NCBI GenBank assembly: GCA_016841425.1
Contig: JAENZE010000004.1
Span: 1-64,000 of the forward strand
DNA from: Syntrophomonas sp.
GTDB taxonomy: Bacteria > Bacillota > Syntrophomonadia > Syntrophomonadales > Syntrophomonadaceae
DNA: 64,000 bases
Reading direction: 5' to 3'
Shown: positions 52,133-61,158 of the stretch, in pieces
Layout of the letters: every line of letters starts with the position of its first letter
How positions within the stretch are numbered: the first letter of the stretch is position 1
Translations under genes and position numbers: made by a program
The notes under the pieces: model-generated
What the model was told of the DNA's origin: nothing
What the model saw: the letters and a program-made list of their open reading frames with translations, nothing else
Databases searched by the model: none

Positions 52133-55100
52133 GCGTATCATAATTCTTATAATTTAGAGTATCGGGAACCTTTCGGAGCTGTCACATGCTGCCGGCGGGT
52201 ATTACTACGTTTGAAAACCTTTTCGACGGCCATGGTTGAAGCTTGTTTCCTTCGGATTTGGAATGGTGACTCCGAAATAATCATCCCTATGCCAAAAACC
52301 TGTTCTCAACAGAATTCCGAACATGAATATTTTATATATACAGCAGTGTATGAAGGGCAATATGAAGTACCTTGCAAACCCGGGCTTATATGGTACTACT
52401 TTATAGTTAAGGCAGGCCATTGCACTTACTATTACGGAAACAATAGCAGGCGGTTGGGCGGCGAGGGAGGCATTTGGGAGCATGAACCTCCGGCCTATCA
52501 GATAACTGTTTACGAGCAATCAAAAATACCCGAATGGTATAAACGGGGAATTATTTATCAATTAATTGTTGATCGGTTCTATAGGAGCAGATGCCTTCTT
52601 TATCCGCGAAAAAATGCTCTATTACATTATAATTGGAATGACCGTCCGATTTACATTAAGGACGAACTGGGAAGAATAACCAATTGGGATTTTTTTGGCG
52701 GCAACCTTATTGGAATAATAAAGAAATTACCTTATTTTAAAGAATTAGGTGTTAGCATTCTTTATTTTAATCCAATTTTTGACTCCCCGAGCAATCATAA
52801 ATATGATACTGCCGATTATCATAAAATTGATCCAATGTATGGGGATGCACAGGTTTTTAAACAATTAATCGATACTGCCAAAGAATATGGAATATCAATT
52901 ATTTTAGATGGAGTTTTTAGCCATACCGGAAGCGACAGTATCTATTTTAATAAATATAGCAATTACCCGGGGATTGGTGCCTATCAATCACCGGAATCAC
53001 AATATTTCCCCTGGTACAAATTTGATATTTATAACGAAAAGTATAAGTGTTGGTGGGGATTTGATAATCTTCCCGAAGTGGAGGAAATGAATCCTTCTTA
53101 CAGGCAATTTATATATGGTTCAGACAACAGTATTGTCAATAAATGGCTTAGCTTTGGGGTAGCCGGCTGGAGATTGGATGTTGCAGACGAACTTCCTGAC
53201 GAATTTATTGAGGAACTCAGGCAAGTAATTAGCAAGAGTAACCCTGAAGCGGTTATCATCGGCGAAGTATGGGAAGACGCATCAAATAAGATAAGCTACG
53301 GGAAACTGCGTAAATATTTATTAGGTAAAGAACTTGATTCAACGACAAACTATCCATTCAGGGATATTTTTCTTCGTTTTGTCTTAGGTATTGACGATTC
53401 AAATATCGTTCACCAAAAGGTAATGAGTTTATGTGAAAATTATCCTCCCCACAGTTTTTATGCCGCGATGAACTTGATTGGAAGTCATGACACGCCACGA
53501 ATATTAACTCTTTTAGGCGAAGCCCCTGATGAAGCTAGTCTTACCAATACGGAAATCAAGAATTTTAGCCTTGCACCGAATGCACGCAAATTAGCAGTCC
53601 AGCGACTTAAACTTCTTAGCTTGGTTCAAATGACGTTTCCAGGGGTGCCTTGCATATATTATGGTGATGAAGCAGGAGTTGAAGGGTATTCTGACCCGGA
53701 TAACCGGAGAACATTTCCCTGGGGAAACGAAGATAGGGAAATACTCGATTGGTATCGCAGAATTATTAGAATATATAGAGAATATGAAGTTCTGAATACA
53801 GGGGAATTCAAATCATTCTTTTTTGACCCTGATGTTTATGGCTTTTTCCGAATTGGACCTAAAGAGGACATTTTAATTCTTATCAATCGTAATTTAGTAA
53901 AACCAAAAACTGTAAATATTGTGCCGGAGCTATCTAAATATTCGTTTACTATTGATCTATTAACTGGAGAATTACTAGCTGCTGAAACATATAACGCCTT
54001 GGAAATAAATTCACTAGGTGGGAGAGTTTTATTGGGGGGGAAAAAAGCCCCGGATAATTTAGGACTCAAACGCTCCTGCGGGGTATTATTACATATAAGT
54101 TCTCTGCCTTCTGCCAGGGGCACCGGAGACTTAGGAAAAGAAGCCTATAATTTTATTGATTTGATGGCAGAAACTGGCCAATCCCTGTGGCAGGTATTAC
54201 CATTGAATCCTATTAGTTATGGGGATAGTCCATATCAAAGCGAATCGGTTTTTGCAGGTAATCCCGATTTTATCAGCTTTGATTTAATGATTACAGAAGG
54301 CCTTTTAACATTGACAGAGATCCATCAAAAATATGAAGAGGCTAACAGTCTGAACATTGTTCATAGTTTATCTTTACAGGATACCAAAGAGATAAAACGT
54401 AAACTTCTCCGAGTAGCTTACCAAAGATTTATTATTAAGCTGGGTAATAACTTAAGAGGAACCGCAGACTCCGATTATATATCTCATAAAAAATTTTCAG
54501 AGTTTCTGAATAACAACAAATATTGGCTTGATGATTACGTGCTTTACCGGGCATTGAAAAACCATTTTAATGAAATTCCCTGGTACGATTGGGAAACAGA
54601 AATCAAGGATCGGAATAATTCTAAACTGGCTGATTACACCACACTCTTGAAAAACGAAATAGGTTTTACGGACTTTTTACAATACACTTTTTTCTTTGAA
54701 TGGGAAGCTCTTAAAAAATATGCAAATTCCAAGGGAATACTTCTAATTGGCGATATATCCCATTTCGTAGCGGCCGATAGCTGTGATGTCTGGGTAAATC
54801 GTAACTTGTTTGCTTTAGACAAACACGGCAAGCCGGCTAAAATTGCGGGAGTGCCGCCGGATTATTTTAGTAAGACTGGTCAGTTATGGGGCAATCCAGT
54901 TTACGATTGGAAAGCTATGGCTGACGATAATTATGCATGGTGGAAAAAGCGAATTCAGTTGGGTTTAGAACTGTTCGATTATATTCGGTTGGATCATTTT
55001 CGCGGTTTTGAGGCATATTGGGAGGTGGATGCTGAAGAGAAAACTGCAGAAAATGGCCGATGGATAAAAGGACCAGGCAAAAGATTTTTTGAAAGCCTGA

Positions 55101-55585
55101 TTAATGTTTTTGGCCAATGCCCATTTATAGTCGAAGATTTGGGCGTTATCACAACGGAGACCAGAATATTAAAGCAAATTTTCGGTTTTCCCGGAACAAA
55201 AGTTCTTCAATTTTCATCTTTAACAGAAGTTTCGGAAGATTCGGATACTAATTTTGTATTTTATACTGGAACACACGATAATAACACTTTGCTGGGCTGG
55301 TATGAAGAAAACTTTGCAGAAGATAGTGCAAACTTAAATGGTGGTATTTTGAAGAATATTCATAATAGGAATGCATGCATTAAAATCATTGAAAAAGTAT
55401 ATCTTAGCCAAGCCGCATGGGTTATTTTGCCGATGCAAGATATTTTGTTTTTAGAAGAGGAAGCTAGAATGAATGTCCCTGGTACAACTAATGGAAATTG
55501 GCAATGGAGATTAGATAAGAATCTTATAACTGATGAAATTAAGAACTGGCTCCGGTTAATTGCGGAAAAGAGCATGAGATGTTAA
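52121..55585 (+). CDS. GH13 amylase/neopullulanase fused to GH77 4-alpha-glucanotransferase
   Basis: 1154 residues. Residues 1-130: N-terminal beta domain (CBM34-like). Residues 140-640: GH13 barrel with nucleophile Asp353 (GWRLDVADEL), Glu381 (IIGEVWED) and Asp457 (IGSHDTPR). Residues 650-1154: MalQ-type GH77 domain with GVLLHISSLPSARGTGDLG, nucleophile Asp958 (IRLDHFRGF), Glu1005 (VEDLGVI) and Asp1053 (TGTHDNNT). All catalytic residues are present in both halves, so one chain should hydrolyse and transfer alpha-glucan, acting as debranching/disproportionation for GlgP. The start at 52121 is weak; a short frame with a better site (52076-52132) overlaps it. Confidence 0.92.
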   Translation: MIFNAYHNSYNLEYREPFGAVTCCRRVLLRLKTFSTAMVEACFLRIWNGDSEIIIPMPKTCSQQNSEHEYFIYTAVYEGQYEVPCKPGLIWYYFIVKAGHCTYYYGNNSRRLGGEGGIWEHEPPAYQITVYEQSKIPEWYKRGIIYQLIVDRFYRSRCLLYPRKNALLHYNWNDRPIYIKDELGRITNWDFFGGNLIGIIKKLPYFKELGVSILYFNPIFDSPSNHKYDTADYHKIDPMYGDAQVFKQLIDTAKEYGISIILDGVFSHTGSDSIYFNKYSNYPGIGAYQSPESQYFPWYKFDIYNEKYKCWWGFDNLPEVEEMNPSYRQFIYGSDNSIVNKWLSFGVAGWRLDVADELPDEFIEELRQVISKSNPEAVIIGEVWEDASNKISYGKLRKYLLGKELDSTTNYPFRDIFLRFVLGIDDSNIVHQKVMSLCENYPPHSFYAAMNLIGSHDTPRILTLLGEAPDEASLTNTEIKNFSLAPNARKLAVQRLKLLSLVQMTFPGVPCIYYGDEAGVEGYSDPDNRRTFPWGNEDREILDWYRRIIRIYREYEVLNTGEFKSFFFDPDVYGFFRIGPKEDILILINRNLVKPKTVNIVPELSKYSFTIDLLTGELLAAETYNALEINSLGGRVLLGGKKAPDNLGLKRSCGVLLHISSLPSARGTGDLGKEAYNFIDLMAETGQSLWQVLPLNPISYGDSPYQSESVFAGNPDFISFDLMITEGLLTLTEIHQKYEEANSLNIVHSLSLQDTKEIKRKLLRVAYQRFIIKLGNNLRGTADSDYISHKKFSEFLNNNKYWLDDYVLYRALKNHFNEIPWYDWETEIKDRNNSKLADYTTLLKNEIGFTDFLQYTFFFEWEALKKYANSKGILLIGDISHFVAADSCDVWVNRNLFALDKHGKPAKIAGVPPDYFSKTGQLWGNPVYDWKAMADDNYAWWKKRIQLGLELFDYIRLDHFRGFEAYWEVDAEEKTAENGRWIKGPGKRFFESLINVFGQCPFIVEDLGVITTETRILKQIFGFPGTKVLQFSSLTEVSEDSDTNFVFYTGTHDNNTLLGWYEENFAEDSANLNGGILKNIHNRNACIKIIEKVYLSQAAWVILPMQDILFLEEEARMNVPGTTNGNWQWRLDKNLITDEIKNWLRLIAEKSMRC

Positions 55586-56048
55586 CGGAATACGGAAATC
55601 CATCCATGTATATTAGAGGGTACAATTTCACAATATCAACCGTCTGATGGAGGACACCCAGCAGCATTACTTAGGGCAGGTTTGACTAGTGATTTAAAAT
55701 ATAAAATAGGGCTTGAAATTAATCATCTCGATCACCTCGTTTAATGGCATTGTTGTATGCTTATTATATGCTTATTGTGCTATGGCAAAGAAAATGTGTA
55801 AATCTGAAGGTATAAAACAAATAGAGGAGAAAAGCTGCCGTAATAATTACCAGGACCAGTAGAACAATTTTACGTGGTTTAGAAATTTTATAATGACCTC
55901 CTTATTACTGAACAAACATCAGCAAATTGCTGGCAATACTAATCCTTAAACATCATGCATTCTGTAGCGCAGTGTCCTAAACAGTCCTGCAATCTCGCCC
56001 CGGGAGTTAGTCAGGTTGGTTCTAAACCAATGAAAGGTTGTAATATGA
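55586..56048. other. Intergenic stretch with a possible relic on the minus strand
   Basis: About 460 bases without a confident gene. On the minus strand an open frame from 55895 to 55764 reads KISKPRKIVLLVLVIITAAF and onward, a single membrane helix, behind AAGGAGG but without a usable start codon; it may be a broken small membrane protein. The 55600-55740 part shows nothing. Confidence 0.35.
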
Positions 56049-56387
56049 GTGAATATTCAAATATTCGGAAGAAAGAAATGCTTTGATACCGGGAAAGCTG
56101 AACGGTATTTTAAGGAACGTAACATTAAATATCAATTCATAGACCTTAACCAAAAAGGGTTAAGCAAAGGTGAAATGGCCAGTGTTAAAGCAGCTATTGG
56201 CCTTAAAGCTATGATTAACCCCCAGGTTAAAGACTATAGTAGATTAAACCTGGACCGTATTAGCAGCAGCACTATGAGGGAAGAAATACTATATAATAAT
56301 CCGATCCTTTATAATACTCCTATTGTACGCAATGGCAAACAGGCAACCATAGGCTACCAGCCTACGATATGGAAAGAATGGGAATAG
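56049..56387 (+). CDS. ArsC/Spx-family thioredoxin-fold protein
   Basis: 112 residues of the arsenate-reductase-like fold: IQIFGRKKCFDTGKAERYF (redox Cys11 without the second CxxC cysteine), FIDLNQKGLSKGEM, and the C-terminal TPIVRNGKQATIGYQPTIW. The fit is to the ArsC/YffB/Spx-like family, with one catalytic Cys as in glutaredoxin-dependent types. The substrate is not known. The start is GTG 56049 in this frame (an ATG four bases earlier is in another phase). The YigZ gene follows three bases later. Confidence 0.75.
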   Translation: MNIQIFGRKKCFDTGKAERYFKERNIKYQFIDLNQKGLSKGEMASVKAAIGLKAMINPQVKDYSRLNLDRISSSTMREEILYNNPILYNTPIVRNGKQATIGYQPTIWKEWE

Positions 56388-56390
56388 ATA

Positions 56391-57017
56391 ATGATTTTCC
56401 ATACCATCAGTAATGTTATTACATCAGAATGCATCGAAAAAAAGTCCAGATTCATATGTATCTTATCACCGTTGATTGAGCCCCAGGACATAGAGAAATG
56501 TCTTCAATCAGCCGGTCAAAAATATCCCGGGGCCAGACATTATTGCTTTGCCTATAGACTGAGACAGGATAGTGTTATCACGGAACGGTGCAGTGATGAT
56601 GGGGAACCTAGCGGTACGGCGGGTTCGCCTATTCTCAATGTACTCCAGAAGAGGGAACTGGAAAATATAATAGCGGTAGTAGTCCGTTATTTTGGAGGAA
56701 CCCTGCTGGGAACCGGGGGATTAGTGAGGGCCTATACCCAGGTGGTTCAATCTGCCATGAATGAAGCTCAGATCGTCAAACAGGAATACTCAGAGAAGAT
56801 CCTTATTACTCTGGACTACAGCTATTATAGCAGATTTGAAAAGCTGTTCTTCGAATCCCTGAACCAGGTAATGAATATTGAATATGCGGGTCGGATCAGT
56901 ATAGAAGCCTGGATTGCTCTTGAGAAACTTCCCCGTTTCACAGCAGAAGTTGATAATCTTACCGGGGGAACAGCATCCATCGAACTTCTTGGAAAAGGAT
57001 TTGTTCCTCGGCGATAG
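56391..57017 (+). CDS. YigZ/IMPACT family protein
   Basis: 208 residues. Conserved UPF0029 N-terminal domain with SRFICILSP, YPGARHYCFAYRL, DDGEPSGTAGSPIL and VVRYFGGTLLGTGGLVRAY, and a C-terminal DUF1949-like domain (about 135-205). IMPACT-type proteins are linked to translation regulation in eukaryotes; the bacterial role is open. It follows the ArsC-like gene with a three-base gap, so the two form an operon. Confidence 0.93.
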   Translation: MIFHTISNVITSECIEKKSRFICILSPLIEPQDIEKCLQSAGQKYPGARHYCFAYRLRQDSVITERCSDDGEPSGTAGSPILNVLQKRELENIIAVVVRYFGGTLLGTGGLVRAYTQVVQSAMNEAQIVKQEYSEKILITLDYSYYSRFEKLFFESLNQVMNIEYAGRISIEAWIALEKLPRFTAEVDNLTGGTASIELLGKGFVPRR

Positions 57018-57129
57018 AGATACCTTGTAGAGTTTAATGAAAAGTGGACTACTTTGCAATATGAATTTACGCCCACTCACACACCCTTGCATAGTTGAAG
57101 AATAATATATTCTAGTATAAGATATTGAA

Positions 57130-57252
57130 TATAAAACAAATAGGCGCAAAGATAAAAACACAGTCCCGGTTGGTAGTCCGGGCACAGCAATATCTGTCAG
57201 TAACCTGCCTCCTCGGTTGTCCGTTCTTTGCCACAAAAGCGAGGGGTTTTTT
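57130..57252 (+). promoter_or_regulatory. Structured leader of yjdF (candidate yjdF riboswitch)
   Basis: The leader holds a hairpin CCCGG-ttggtag-TCCGGG near 57166-57182, then an expression-platform hairpin CCTCG (57211 on) with CGAGG (57240-57244) followed by GGTTTTTT. The platform covers GAGGGG, the ribosome site of the gene. yjdF genes of Firmicutes are known to carry an azaaromatic-sensing riboswitch; I could not confirm its consensus here. Confidence 0.5.
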
Positions 57253-57255
57253 GTT

Positions 57256-57501
57256 GTGCCAAGAAATGAAAGCAAGTTTACCGTATTTTTTGAAGACCCG
57301 TTTGGGGTCGGGGTTTATGAACGGATGGAGGACGGTATTTTAGAGGTCTGCAAAATTACGTTTGGAGCAGAGCCAAAAGATTATGAAGTGTACGATTTTT
57401 TCCTGCAAAACTGGAACAAGCTGTGCTTTAGCCCACCTGTCAACGCCGACCACGGACAGGATGTGAAAATCAATCCCAAACGTATGCAGCGGGCTTTGTA
57501 A
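57256..57501 (+). CDS. yjdF: YjdF family protein (DUF2992), short
   Basis: 81 residues: FTVFFEDPFGVGVYERMEDG and EVCKITFGAEPKDYEVYDFF match the N-terminal part of YjdF/DUF2992 proteins, which are usually about 130-140 residues. This copy stops after VKINPKRMQRAL, so it is truncated. The GTG at 57256 follows GAGGGG, which lies in the stem of the leader hairpin. An earlier in-frame TTG at 57217 lies inside the leader and is rejected. The frame runs into a toxin relic just after the stop. Confidence 0.7.
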   Translation: MPRNESKFTVFFEDPFGVGVYERMEDGILEVCKITFGAEPKDYEVYDFFLQNWNKLCFSPPVNADHGQDVKINPKRMQRAL

Positions 57502-57506
57502 CATAT

Positions 57507-57548
57507 GCAACTGTCATATTGTTTACATTGGCTCTCATAGTAAAATAG
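57507..57548 (+). pseudogene. Relic of a holin-like mini toxin
   Basis: This frame reads ATVILFTLALIVK and stop, the second half of the mini toxin encoded at 13214 (LIALVLFTLALITR). The hairpin GGCTCT (57530-57535) with AGAGCC (57547-57552) is the same as at 13264-13286. The N-terminal half (MxxYEA) and start are missing, apparently cut by the junction with yjdF. Confidence 0.6.
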
Positions 57549-57721
57549 AGCCGAACATCCCATAAGGGAAAGTCGACTCTATTACAACAAGATATTCTTG
57601 TTGATCGCTGTCGGGGCTACTACCTCCCCTACAGCTCCTAATTAGTTTATATCACAATATTTAGAATATGACAACGGCACCCACACATGGATAGTGTCAA
57701 CTTACTGTGGGTTTAATTAAT

Positions 57722-57767
57722 AAAAAAAAGCCCCGGTATCGTTTTTCGTTCTCTAAGCAGACCGGGG
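57722..57767 (-). terminator. Intrinsic terminator of the alpha/beta hydrolase gene
   Basis: Read on the minus strand, CCCCGGT (57767-57761) pairs with ACCGGGG (57737-57731), followed by a run of eight U. It lies 38 bases past the hydrolase stop. The same block could end an antisense RNA of the toxin relic. Confidence 0.85.
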
Positions 57768-57804
57768 TAACCGCACCGAGATGCTCGAGACGGATATAGA
57801 TATC

Positions 57805-58644
57805 TCAATTATTTATACTAGCCTTCACCAAAAACGGAATGATATATTCAATTGAATTGGTCAGTACATGTCCGCAATTCGCAAGCAAGTGGATTTCGGC
57901 TGATGGGACAAGACGGGAAAGTCTTTGAGCCGATCTGTCTGCATCAATAATAACATCATTTTCTCCGTCAATAAAGAGAACCGGCATGTTAAGTCGCTTC
58001 AATTGTTCGTCTCTATATACGGGCAAATGCTGAATTGGATTATAGCTTTCAGCAATCAGATTCATAAAATCAATCACTTCTTTCGGAATATCGTGCTCTC
58101 CAATTATGTCTGCGCCAATCGGCACATTTCCGTCTACCTGTCGGGTTTGTTCCACATCGCTAATGAATTGTGGGCGAACTTCAGCAAGACCTGCAGAGGC
58201 GAGCAGAGCCAACCTGGAAACACGCTCTGGATAAGCTGTTGCGAATTTAAGTGCCATCCAGCCGCCGAGTGAGTTGCCAATCATAATGGCTTTTTCAAGA
58301 CCGAGCGCATCAAGGACATCCTTCATCCAAATTGCAAAAGCATCGGAATTGAGATCAGGTCTATATTCCTCGCTGTTTCCCGCTTCGCCAATAATATCAA
58401 CAGCATAAACCCTATAATCATTGGATAAGGCCATGATCTCGGGGAACCAGAATGCACTGTTACTGCACGAGCCGTGCAATAGGATAATGGGTGGATTTGA
58501 CTCCTGGCCGGCAGTTAACATAAACGTTTGTCCGAAAGTGGTATTAATGTATTGCTGCCCAAAGGGGAACTGACTAAGCACGTGCTTATAATATTCTCGA
58601 AATCTATCTCGCACCTCATTAGTCTTAAATACACTGTTTTTCAT
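57805..58644 (-). CDS. Alpha/beta hydrolase
   Basis: 279 residues: LLHGSCSNSAFWFPEI (oxyanion HG), nucleophile in IGNSLGGWMAL (Ser about 124), acid in DGENDVI (about 224) and His in NCGHVLTNS (about 253). This is the carboxylesterase/BphD-like fold without a signal peptide; the substrate is unknown. The upstream HTH gene ends six bases before its start, so the two form one operon. GAGGAGTGAA precedes the ATG. Confidence 0.88.
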   Translation of the reverse strand: MKNSVFKTNEVRDRFREYYKHVLSQFPFGQQYINTTFGQTFMLTAGQESNPPIILLHGSCSNSAFWFPEIMALSNDYRVYAVDIIGEAGNSEEYRPDLNSDAFAIWMKDVLDALGLEKAIMIGNSLGGWMALKFATAYPERVSRLALLASAGLAEVRPQFISDVEQTRQVDGNVPIGADIIGEHDIPKEVIDFMNLIAESYNPIQHLPVYRDEQLKRLNMPVLFIDGENDVIIDADRSAQRLSRLVPSAEIHLLANCGHVLTNSIEYIIPFLVKASINN

Positions 58645-58650
58645 ATAAAT

Positions 58651-59094
58651 TCACTCCTCTTTATGTTGTTCTGTTAGTGCGGCAATCGTGTCCATCATTA
58701 TTGCCATAAACCTGATCTCGCCCCAGAGTGTAACACGAACCATATTTTCGCGCTCGATATATTGAGATTGCATAGAAGATTGACCGTATTCCGACGGTTT
58801 GGCATTCAGGGAGGCTGTTAGTGTATTCATAATACGGATAGCATCCTCTTTTCCGAACGTAATAATATCGATAACGGACGAAGCGGTAATGGTACGCAGA
58901 GGTCGGTTTTCCGAGGCAGGTATTTCGTAACTGTTACTCTCGGTGAAAGTGCTTAAATCATGACCTGTGATGCGCCAGCCCTTGCCAATCTTTGTTGCAC
59001 GCAATTTACCTTCACGAATATATCGCTGAATGGTCTTTGGGTGAATGTTCAGCATGTTTGAGATTTGTTCCACGGTATAGTAATCTTCAATCAT
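58651..59094 (-). CDS. Excisionase-type HTH regulator
   Basis: 147 residues. N-terminal helix-turn-helix (1-52: YYTVEQISNMLNIHPKTIQRY and IREGKLRATKIGKGWRITGHDL) of the MerR/excisionase fold. The C-terminal domain (60-147) is shared with small regulators of Firmicutes and may bind a ligand or a partner. It is encoded six bases before the hydrolase gene and probably regulates this operon. The start is ATG 59094 after AGGGAGC. Confidence 0.82.
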   Translation of the reverse strand: MIEDYYTVEQISNMLNIHPKTIQRYIREGKLRATKIGKGWRITGHDLSTFTESNSYEIPASENRPLRTITASSVIDIITFGKEDAIRIMNTLTASLNAKPSEYGQSSMQSQYIERENMVRVTLWGEIRFMAIMMDTIAALTEQHKEE

Positions 59095-59366
59095 ACAAAA
59101 TGCTCCCTATAATTTCCTATAGGGTAATTATAAGTAATAATAAGGAACATTTCAAGAGGATTTATTTTGGCGTTGAAAAAAATCAACCAATAAACACATA
59201 CAGAGATGAAGGGAATCCCGTATTCGTTGTGAGCATAGGTACGCTCTGATTGGTAATAATAAGCAGCATGCAAATAAGCGCAGTTCTAAAAAGGTAAGGG
59301 CTTCTAGTTAAAATGCGCGAGCCACCTATAGTCTACGTTATAACAACAAATAGTTGGCTTAAATAC

Positions 59367-59398
59367 AACTAAAAGTAGTTAAAAAACAACTAATAGTT
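59367..59398. promoter_or_regulatory. Tandem palindromic operator upstream of the XRE-pentapeptide gene
   Basis: AACTAAAAGTAGTT (59367-59380) and AACTAATAGTT (59388-59398) are two dyads of the half site AACTA. A weaker AAC/GTT pair lies at 59344-59355. They sit 80 bases before ATG 59480, a plausible autoregulation site for the XRE protein. Confidence 0.6.
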
Positions 59399-59479
59399 AC
59401 ACATTTTATATTGAGATGCGGTTCAAATATGGGTAAAATAACAGCGTCGACGAAATTAAACAAGGAGAGGGTACCCGCT

Positions 59480-60379
59480 ATGGTAACAGCAATAATGATA
59501 GGAAACAAAATTTCACAAGCTCGCAAAGAGAAGAATTTGTCCCAGGCCCAGCTTGCCCAACAGTTATCCGTTAGTTCACAGGCAGTAGGAAAATGGGAGC
59601 GCGGAGAATCAATGCCGGATATCATTACTTTTAATCGGCTTACGGAAATTCTGGGTGTCGACCTTAACTACTTTTCAGAAAGCTACCCATCGGCAATTAC
59701 CAAGAAAGCGTCTGCTGATTCTTCGGTCGAGCAATCAACAGGATCGCTATCCGGAAAGCAGGAGAAAAAGCTTGGCTGGGATATGTCGTGCGGGAACTGG
59801 GTAGACGCAGACTTTTCCGGATTGAAAAATCTGCATGAGAAATTCAGTGCTTCCAATATGCAGCGATGCCTTTTTATCGATTCGGATATATCTGGGCTTC
59901 TGTTGAAAAGCAACAATGTAGATAGTTGTGATTTCTCCAATTCCGACATCAGCAATAGCCTTATTCAAAGTTCCAATTTAGTAAACACTTTTTTTAGTGG
60001 CTGTTCGATGAAGGGAGCTGAATTTTCATCAAGTCATATAAAAGGCTGTGATTTTACTGGCGCTGATTTTACGGGAGCGGTGATCAAGACTAGTGCCTTA
60101 CTGAAAAATACTATGGCATGCGCAGTGTGGAATCGCACCGCCTTTTACACCACCCAGTTTGCCGATATTGTTTTCGATGGCACATTGAATAACTGCTCTT
60201 TTGATAACTGCCAATTTTCCAGGGTAACATTCCAGAATGCAACGCTTACTAACACTTTCTTCAAAAACAAGAGTTTGAAACGGATTCGGTTTATTGACTG
60301 CAAAGTTGATAAAATAACCTATTCCTTTTTAAAAAATGGAAAAGCGGACTTGACCGGTATCACATTGATAACATCTTAG
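59480..60379 (+). CDS. XRE-family HTH regulator with pentapeptide repeats
   Basis: 299 residues. HTH_3 at the N-terminus (about 7-62: ISQARKEKNLSQAQLAQQLS, VSSQAVGKWERGESMPD), a linker, then pentapeptide-type repeats A(D/N)LXX over about 100-280 (CDFSNSDISNSLIQSSNLVN, GCDFTGADFTGAVIKTSALL). The repeat part forms a right-handed quadrilateral helix and may mimic DNA or bind a partner. It lies 11 bases upstream of a DrrA-type ABC transporter, which it probably controls. Start ATG 59480 has AGGAGAGGG upstream; the frame is open back to 59411. Confidence 0.85.
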   Translation: MVTAIMIGNKISQARKEKNLSQAQLAQQLSVSSQAVGKWERGESMPDIITFNRLTEILGVDLNYFSESYPSAITKKASADSSVEQSTGSLSGKQEKKLGWDMSCGNWVDADFSGLKNLHEKFSASNMQRCLFIDSDISGLLLKSNNVDSCDFSNSDISNSLIQSSNLVNTFFSGCSMKGAEFSSSHIKGCDFTGADFTGAVIKTSALLKNTMACAVWNRTAFYTTQFADIVFDGTLNNCSFDNCQFSRVTFQNATLTNTFFKNKSLKRIRFIDCKVDKITYSFLKNGKADLTGITLITS

Positions 60380-60390
60380 GAGGAATAAAT

Positions 60391-61158
60391 ATGGCAGGAA
60401 ATGAAATCGCCATCTCGGTACAAGGATTGAAAAAATACTATAATAACATCCCTGTATTGACAGGAGTGGACTTTCAAGTTAAAACAGGCAGTATTTTTGC
60501 CCTGCTCGGCTCTAATGGCGCAGGCAAGACAACGATTGTCAAAATCCTCACCACGCTGCTGAAACCTGACAGCGGAAAAGCTGCTGTAAATGGATTCGAC
60601 CTTGTGGCAAAGCCCGAAAATGTACGGCAGGTGATCAGCTTGACCGGGCAATTTGCCGCCGTGGATGAGGTTTTGACCGGGCGGGAAAATCTGATCATGA
60701 TTGCCAGGCTGCGGCACCTTAATAATCCGCGTCAGGTTGCAGACGATTTGCTTAAACGTTTTGGCCTTACCGATGCCGCTGAGCGCAGGGTGTCAGGGTA
60801 TTCGGGTGGTATGCGCCGCAGACTCGACATAGCCATGAGTTTAGTGGGAAAACCTCAGCTTATTTTCCTTGATGAGCCGACCAGCGGGCTTGACCCCGAA
60901 GCACGCATCGAGGTTTGGAAGATTGTCAAAGAGCTTGCCGACAGTGGCACGACGGTATTCCTGACCACGCAATATTTAGAGGAGGCTGAACAGCTTGCCG
61001 ATCAAATTGCTATTCTGCATAAGGGTAGGATTATCGCAGGCGGCACGCTTGCGGAGCTAAAAAAGCTGTTCCCTCCCGCCAAGGTGGAATATGTTGAAAA
61101 ACAACCGACATTAGAGGAAATATTCCTGGCCATCGTCGGTAAAAAGGAGGATAAGTAA
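60391..61158 (+). CDS. ABC transporter ATP-binding protein (DrrA type)
   Basis: 255 residues: Walker A GSNGAGKTTI (about 36-45), Q loop TGQFAAVDEVLTG, signature SGYSGGMRRRLDIAMSL, Walker B LIFLDEPTSGLD and switch His replaced by Gln in TTQYLEEAEQL (as in DrrA). It energises the membrane partner that starts next to its stop codon. Such DrrAB pairs export antibiotics or lipids and often lie downstream of small regulators. TAGGAGG precedes the ATG. Confidence 0.93.
   Translation: MAGNEIAISVQGLKKYYNNIPVLTGVDFQVKTGSIFALLGSNGAGKTTIVKILTTLLKPDSGKAAVNGFDLVAKPENVRQVISLTGQFAAVDEVLTGRENLIMIARLRHLNNPRQVADDLLKRFGLTDAAERRVSGYSGGMRRRLDIAMSLVGKPQLIFLDEPTSGLDPEARIEVWKIVKELADSGTTVFLTTQYLEEAEQLADQIAILHKGRIIAGGTLAELKKLFPPAKVEYVEKQPTLEEIFLAIVGKKEDK

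Noticed and set aside
57217-57255. Earlier TTG start for yjdF
   Set aside because: It lies inside the leader terminator stem and adds residues not expected in YjdF proteins.
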